A stretch of 64,000 bases of DNA from Phaffia rhodozyma (lineage: Eukaryota > Basidiomycota > Tremellomycetes > Cystofilobasidiales > Mrakiaceae). The position numbers and the translations under genes were made by a program. The stretch lies in contig JACGZH010000002.1 in assembly GCA_014706385.1 (NCBI GenBank), positions 1,364,001-1,428,000 of the forward strand. Direction: 5' to 3'. Shown here one piece after another: positions 59,232-64,000 of this stretch; within the stretch, counting starts at the first letter, position 1, and each line of letters opens with the position of its first letter. The notes beneath the pieces are model-generated. The model searched no databases, had not been told where the DNA came from, and saw only the letters and a program-made list of their open reading frames with translations.

Positions 59232-62200
59232 ATGACCACATCAGTCTCCACGTCTTCCTCTCCATCTCACTTAGGTGTGTTCTACCGAGTAAAGAGAGTG
59301 ATCGCTACCTACCAAGCATCCTTTCCACTCATCAACTCATCGTAGAATCTTTCTTGTAAGATAATGAACAACCCAGATCTGTTTCAGCTCTCGTCTTCCC
59401 TTCTGGGTCATAAAGCAGATGTCTGTTCCCTCATCCGTTTTTCTTAGTGCCGTCCTTTTGCATTCACGTCTGTGACTGACGATAGCTCCGCTTTTCAACC
59501 TCAGGTTCGTTCCGTTTCTGCTCCTTCACCCACGTTGATTGTATCAACATCCAGAGACAAGTCGACCATCGCCTGGACCAAAGAAGGAACCGAATGGTCT
59601 GCCGGCAGGCATTGGGACGGCTTCGGAGGGTTCGTTAGCTCTACCTGGGCAGGTGTCATCAATGACCAAGGTCTGTTCCCCTCCTCTTTCTACTCTGCAA
59701 CATCAGACACACCTGTTGACTTCGGACGCACCTCTATTCTCCTGTCTGTTAGAATGGATCTTGACGGGCTCTCAGGACTCTCTTATCAGTGCCTATGCAG
59801 CCCCCAATGGGTTTGCCTCCAAATCACCTACTGACTTTCAACAGACGACTTCGAGTGAGCCCAGTGTCACACTGATCGGCCATTCAGCCAACGTCTGCTG
59901 TCTAGATGGTCTCGTCGGCGGTGGCGGACTAGGTGAGTGACTGATCTATCAAGCCATATTCGATGTTCACTCACTTTCGGTCAAGTTAACAACCATTCTG
60001 CTATTCGTGTCTAGTCTCTGGGTCTTGGGATCAGTGAGTAATTTGATCGCTACGTTTTGGATAAACGACGCGTTCATTTCTAATGACTAAAGTTCTCGAT
60101 CATAGAACAGCGATTGTCTGGTCTGCTAACTTCCAGCAGCAGCAGGTTCTCAAAGGTCACTCTCAGACGGTCTGGGCCGTGAGATCCATCTCGCCAACAC
60201 AAATTCTTACTGCTTCGGCCGACAAGTCAATCATTCTGTGGACCAAGGGTGCTGACGGTTTGTTCAAAGAATCAAAAAAGGTATCGAGCGTCCAGATCAC
60301 GTGCACCATCAATCATTTCTGTTATTAGTCTTGACCAACTCATCTCTTTTTTTTTCTTCTTCTTTACTTTCCGGGATATCTTGATAGTTCCTGGGACATG
60401 CAGACGCAGTGCGTGGTTTGGTTCCAATTCCTGGAGGAGATACGTTTGCAAGTTGCGGTAATGATGGGTTCGTCCTCTCGACCATTCCAATATACAAACT
60501 GTTACCCTTTCGACGCCGATCTAATATACCCTTCGGAACTCCTTCTTTGTACACAGTGTAATCATCATCTGGTCTCTCTCTGGGGATAGAATCATCGATC
60601 TTCACGGTCACGCCTCTTTTGTCTATGACCTTGCTGTCATTCCCGCTACTAGTCCTGATGCCGGACCGGAGTTGGCCAGTGTGTCCGAGGATCGAACTCT
60701 GAGAATTTGGTCCGAGATTGGTAAGAACATCCAAACAATCCCCCACCCGGCCACTAGCGTTTGGACTGTGGCAGCTGCTTCGAACGGAGATCTTATCACC
60801 GGTAGTAGCGACGGCGTGGTGCGCGTTTGGACAAGGAGTGCGAGTCGAGTGGCTCCAGAGGCAGAAATCAAGGCTCTTGAGGAGGAGATATCGAAGCAGA
60901 AGGTTGATCAGTACGTATTAGTTCTCTGTCTTACACATAGCGCCCGTTACAGCAGAGAATTAACCGAGGCCACCACCGATTTTTCTATGTTAAAATAAAT
61001 ATTATATCGCATAGACAGCAAGTTGGAGATGTAAAGAAAGAGAACGTGCCTGGAATGGAGGCGCTTGCTAAAGACGGTCAGTGTCTCCCCACTAGACTCG
61101 CCTTGTGAGCGAGTTTGAGGCTGATTCTTAACTTGCTCTACTCTGGATGTGTCCATTTTTCCTCTAGGTACGAAAGAAGGTCAAGTGATCATGGTCAAAA
61201 ACGAGAAGAACGTTGTGGAGGCCTATCAGGTTTGTTTTCTTGAAGCGTTATGGACCTCTTAGCTGTACACCGGACTGAACCAATGTTGTGTATCTTTGTA
61301 ACTACCAATCAGTGGTCGAGTGGAAGCGGTGTGTGGCAGAAGATTGGCGAGGTCGTCGATGCTGTTGGTTCTGGCCGAAAGCAGCTTTACAACGGGGTTG
61401 AATACGACTATGTGTTTGATGTCGATATTGCTGAAGGACAGCCTCCTCTTAAATTGCCCTACAACGCGTCTGGTCAGAAGCAATCTCTTCTTCTCTTTTT
61501 ATCAAACTTTCCTCTCTCTAGGGTGAAACAACTGGAATGGCGCGAGAATGATATTGACATTAGATTTCTTGCCGACACAGAAAACCCATATGCTGCTGCC
61601 CAGGCGTTCCTGGTCCGCAATGAGCTTCCGGTGTCATACATCGACGAGGTCGTCCGATTCATCGAGAAGAACACATCCAAGGTGACGATCGGGGAGGGTG
61701 CGTCAAACGAGTATGTCGATCCGTACACAGGCGCCTCTCGCTATCGAGCATCTTCTAGCTCAGTGCCCACTCATCAAGCCACGGGAACATATGTCGATCC
61801 GTACACCGGTACGTCTCGATATACTGGCTCCTCGGGCCCGTCGGCTGCTACCGTCATCGCCCCTTCTGAAAGAAAACCGACGGACGTGCTACCGGTCAAG
61901 ACGTATCTGACGTTCAAACAAGCGAACGTGGCTGCTCTGAGTAAAAAACTGTTCGAGCTCGACGAAGAGTTGCGTGCGGCCGGGACCGGGTTGGAGATGA
62001 ACTCGGAGGAGACGAAGGCGATGAAGGACGTGGTCGCGTTCTTGGGGTTGCCTCTTGGGGCGCTGCCTGATCCTTTAACCAAAAAGGCGGAAGAAGGATG
62101 GGATGTGCGATCGTTGGTGAACGTTCTCTCTAGATGGCCGGCGGAGAAACGGTTTCCAGGTATGTGTTTGGGCATGTCTGTTTTGAGGTCTTTCGCGTGC

Positions 62201-63266
62201 GAGCTAAGGAACATATTTCTTCTTTTTGGGGTTCTCAATGCCAGTTCTGGATCTGTTGCGGCTACTCGCGCCGATCTCGCCTAGTCTGTCTGCGTACCGA
62301 GCGACATCCGGACCGGCGACCATCCCGGCATTGATACTGAGCGTGATTGAGTGGCCGCTGGATGGGACATGGGAGCTTAATAAGGTAAAGGAGACGAACG
62401 CGATGCTTGGCTTCCGTGCGCTTGCCAACTTGTTCAGCACGGCGAACGGACAGGCCGCGCTCGTCGAAGGACAGACTATCGAGAAGGTGCGTTCACCAGG
62501 TCTTCTATGCCTCTACGTGTTTTCATCAAGACATCGAGCAGGTCAGGCAAGATGTCGTTTTCGGTTTACTGATACAAGGAGGCTTCCGACTCTCTTCTTT
62601 TACGATCTGCAGCTTCTTCGTTCGTTTAGCGAGCTCCCTATCGGGCAGACCAACAAGAACGTTCGGGTCGCGATTTCTACTATTCTTCTGAAGTGAGTAT
62701 CTTTAGAGTTTTCGATATTCGTGTGCATGTGTACAGCTGGATAGACGGGACGTCCCGAGATCTTGTCTAGACTGTACCCTGATCTCTCTCTCTCTCTCCA
62801 CTCTTCCGCCTCTTCTTCTGCTTAGCTTTTCGATCCTGACACTCTCTAGTAAGTCACTTAAGTCGAATATCGGCCCGGTCCTGTTGAACACACTCTGCAA
62901 GGTAAACATGGATTTCTTTCGATTCTCTCGATCTGGTCTAGATCCGGACGATCTAGACGACATTGCTGACAAAAAGGCTCTTTCTTTTCGTTTCTTCTTC
63001 GGCTATGGTTGCGTTCGATAGTTCATCGTAGACGAGTCAGAGGGCGAAGCAGCTTATCGGGCTACTGTTGGACTTGGAAATGTGGTCAGTTTGAATGAGC
63101 ATCGATATGTAGAGATAGAGAGGAGAGAAGAGAGAAAGGAACGTGCGTGTGTGTGTAATGATGTTTGCTGACATTGGGTTTCTCACGCTCTTCTTGTTGT
63201 TGAAAATTCATGATAACCGACCGGGTGTTTAACACAATATGATGAAACGAAACATCATAATGACAA

Positions 63267-63353
<87 letters not shown>

Positions 63354-63577
63354 CATATCGAAACTACGTCGAAAATAAAACCGAACCGAATCGAACCGAA
63401 CCAAATCGAAATACATACATGGGTATATGATAGCTTCTGGCGCCACACGTGGCTGGCAGTGTATCGCTAGGAAAAGGATCGATGATTAAAGAGGCGGTGT
63501 CGACGGTTGCGGCTCGGTTTCCTCTGGAGAGGCGGCTAGGAGAGCTGACGAAGGAAATCCATCGGCTAACGACTTAG
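59232..63577 (+). CDS. DOA1: WD40-PFU-PUL protein Doa1/Ufd3 (PLAA)
   Basis: Cdc48 cofactor that binds ubiquitin and maintains the free ubiquitin pool. ATG 59232 (MTTSVSTSSSPSHL), then short exons: LSSSLLGHKAD, VRSVSAPSPTLIVSTSRDKS, TIAWTKEGTEWSAGRHWDG. WD40 repeats continue: TLIGHSANVCCLDGL, SGSWDQTAIVW, VLKGHSQTVWAVRSISPTQI, SASADKSIILWTKG (ILTASADKSI), FLGHADAVRGLVPI, GNDGVIIIWSLSGD, GHASFVYDLAVIPATS and SEDRTLRIWSEIGK. The PFU domain follows (VIMVKNEKNVVEAYQW; WQKIGEVVDAVG; YDYVFDVDIAEGQPPLKLPY), then the PUL helical domain from KTYLTFKQANVAALSKKLFE to LERRLGELTKEIHRLTT, stop 63575-63577. A repeated YVDPYTG-SRY motif lies between PFU and PUL. The last intron (63085-63433) is long and repeat-filled. 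Confidence 0.9.
63268..63352 (+). repeat. Compound AAC/ACT microsatellite in the last DOA1 intron
   Basis: About 14 AAC units (63268-63309) run straight into about 14 ACT units (to 63352) within the 349-nt final intron of DOA1. A CCGAACCGAATCGAACCG-like degenerate repeat follows near 63378-63405. Confidence 0.85.
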
Positions 63578-63778
63578 AAGTTGAGGCTTGGAGGTGGTGG
63601 GTAGATACGGAATGTGAAAAGAAAGGCGTGATGAATGATAGAATATAGTAAAGAAGTGTATGCACATAGCCGGTGGACGGACTAAAGAAGAACGAATGCT
63701 GCGCCGCAATGAATAAGACAGAGATAAGTTTGAGTGGATCGCCTATCCGTAGAGAAGAAACGCCTCGACGGAGGGAAA

Positions 63779-64000
63779 TCACGCCCTTATCCGTTCTCTC
63801 TTTGGCTTAGCCTTGCTGAACAGGGAACCATCTTTTTTGTTCAAGTTGATCGGCTCAATGATAAAGAGGAGGATTAAGAGAAAGACCAAGGCAGCCAAAA
63901 GACAGAGAAAATCCACTTAGACGCGCTCGGAAGTAGCTATGTGAAACCGAAGGCTACTATGACAAGACCTTCTTGCGCCTCCATCTTTGCCACCTTGCTT
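63779..64000 (-). CDS. 3' end of a membrane protein gene (partial)
   Basis: Convergent with DOA1. The last exon (about 63779-63914) encodes one hydrophobic helix, DFLCLLAALVFLLILLFIIE, followed by a short basic tail PINLNKKDGSLFSKAKPKRE and a stop at 63779-63781. The upstream exon, read as KQGGKDGGARRSCH to the window edge, appears joined by an intron of about 46 nt (63915-63957). The helix plus basic tail suggests a C-terminal transmembrane anchor with a cytosolic end, possibly a multipass protein. No family can be named. Confidence 0.5.

Overview
The window is eukaryotic nuclear DNA from a basidiomycete fungus. Nearly every gene is cut by short GT-AG introns (mostly about 50-100 nt), genes alternate tightly on both strands, intergenic gaps are usually 0.1-1 kb, and the proteins read as fungal orthologues (BZZ1, PUS3, COG1, CTK3, YPQ-type transporter, PEP4, NAF1, DOA1). 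A yeast-like tremellomycete, perhaps a Cystofilobasidiales relative, fits the intron density and moderate GC, but the genus is inference. No tRNA, rRNA, CRISPR array or intact transposon was found. Exon joins were worked out by eye, so internal splice sites are approximate; outer coordinates run from start to stop codon.

Layout, 0-12 kb: BZZ1 (minus, runs off the left edge), intronless PUS3 (plus), a coiled-coil protein resembling augmin subunit HAUS3 (minus), a probable 440-bp solo LTR, a thioredoxin with a hydrophobic tail (plus), and a membrane-anchored endonuclease/exonuclease/phosphatase-fold protein (minus). 13-24 kb: a poly-Q coiled-coil protein (plus), NHP2 (minus), a mitochondrial-looking membrane protein (plus), COG1 (minus). 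24-33 kb: a small mitochondrial-looking protein (plus), CTK3 (plus), a very-long-chain 3-ketoacyl-CoA reductase (minus), VPS2 (minus), a PQ-loop vacuolar transporter (plus). 33-48 kb: the 7-kb LTN1/listerin gene (minus), a TFIIIC tau55-like subunit (plus), SNF12/BAF60 (minus), a single-exon protein of unknown function (plus), a DEK_C-SWIB protein (minus). 48-64 kb: NAB2 (plus), PEP4 (minus), NAF1 (plus), xanthine dioxygenase (minus), DOA1 (plus) and the 3' end of a membrane protein gene (minus).

This is a housekeeping region with no biosynthetic cluster or defence island. Some genes share a pathway without obvious clustering: NHP2 and NAF1 (H/ACA RNP), LTN1 and DOA1 (ubiquitin-dependent quality control), VPS2, COG1, PEP4 and YPQ (endomembrane and vacuole). 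Most neighbours are divergent or convergent pairs, so promoters are often shared.

The most unusual signal is non-coding. Two divergent promoters (about 23941-24056 and 47944-48161) are packed with inverted repeats built on the same TAGTC/GACTA core. Other points worth checking are the tail-anchored thioredoxin, a low-complexity insertion inside the NAF1 core domain, a Z-DNA-type repeat that forms a 3' splice site, a perfect heat-shock element in a convergent gap with no annotated gene, and GATA-type sites upstream of the xanthine dioxygenase gene.
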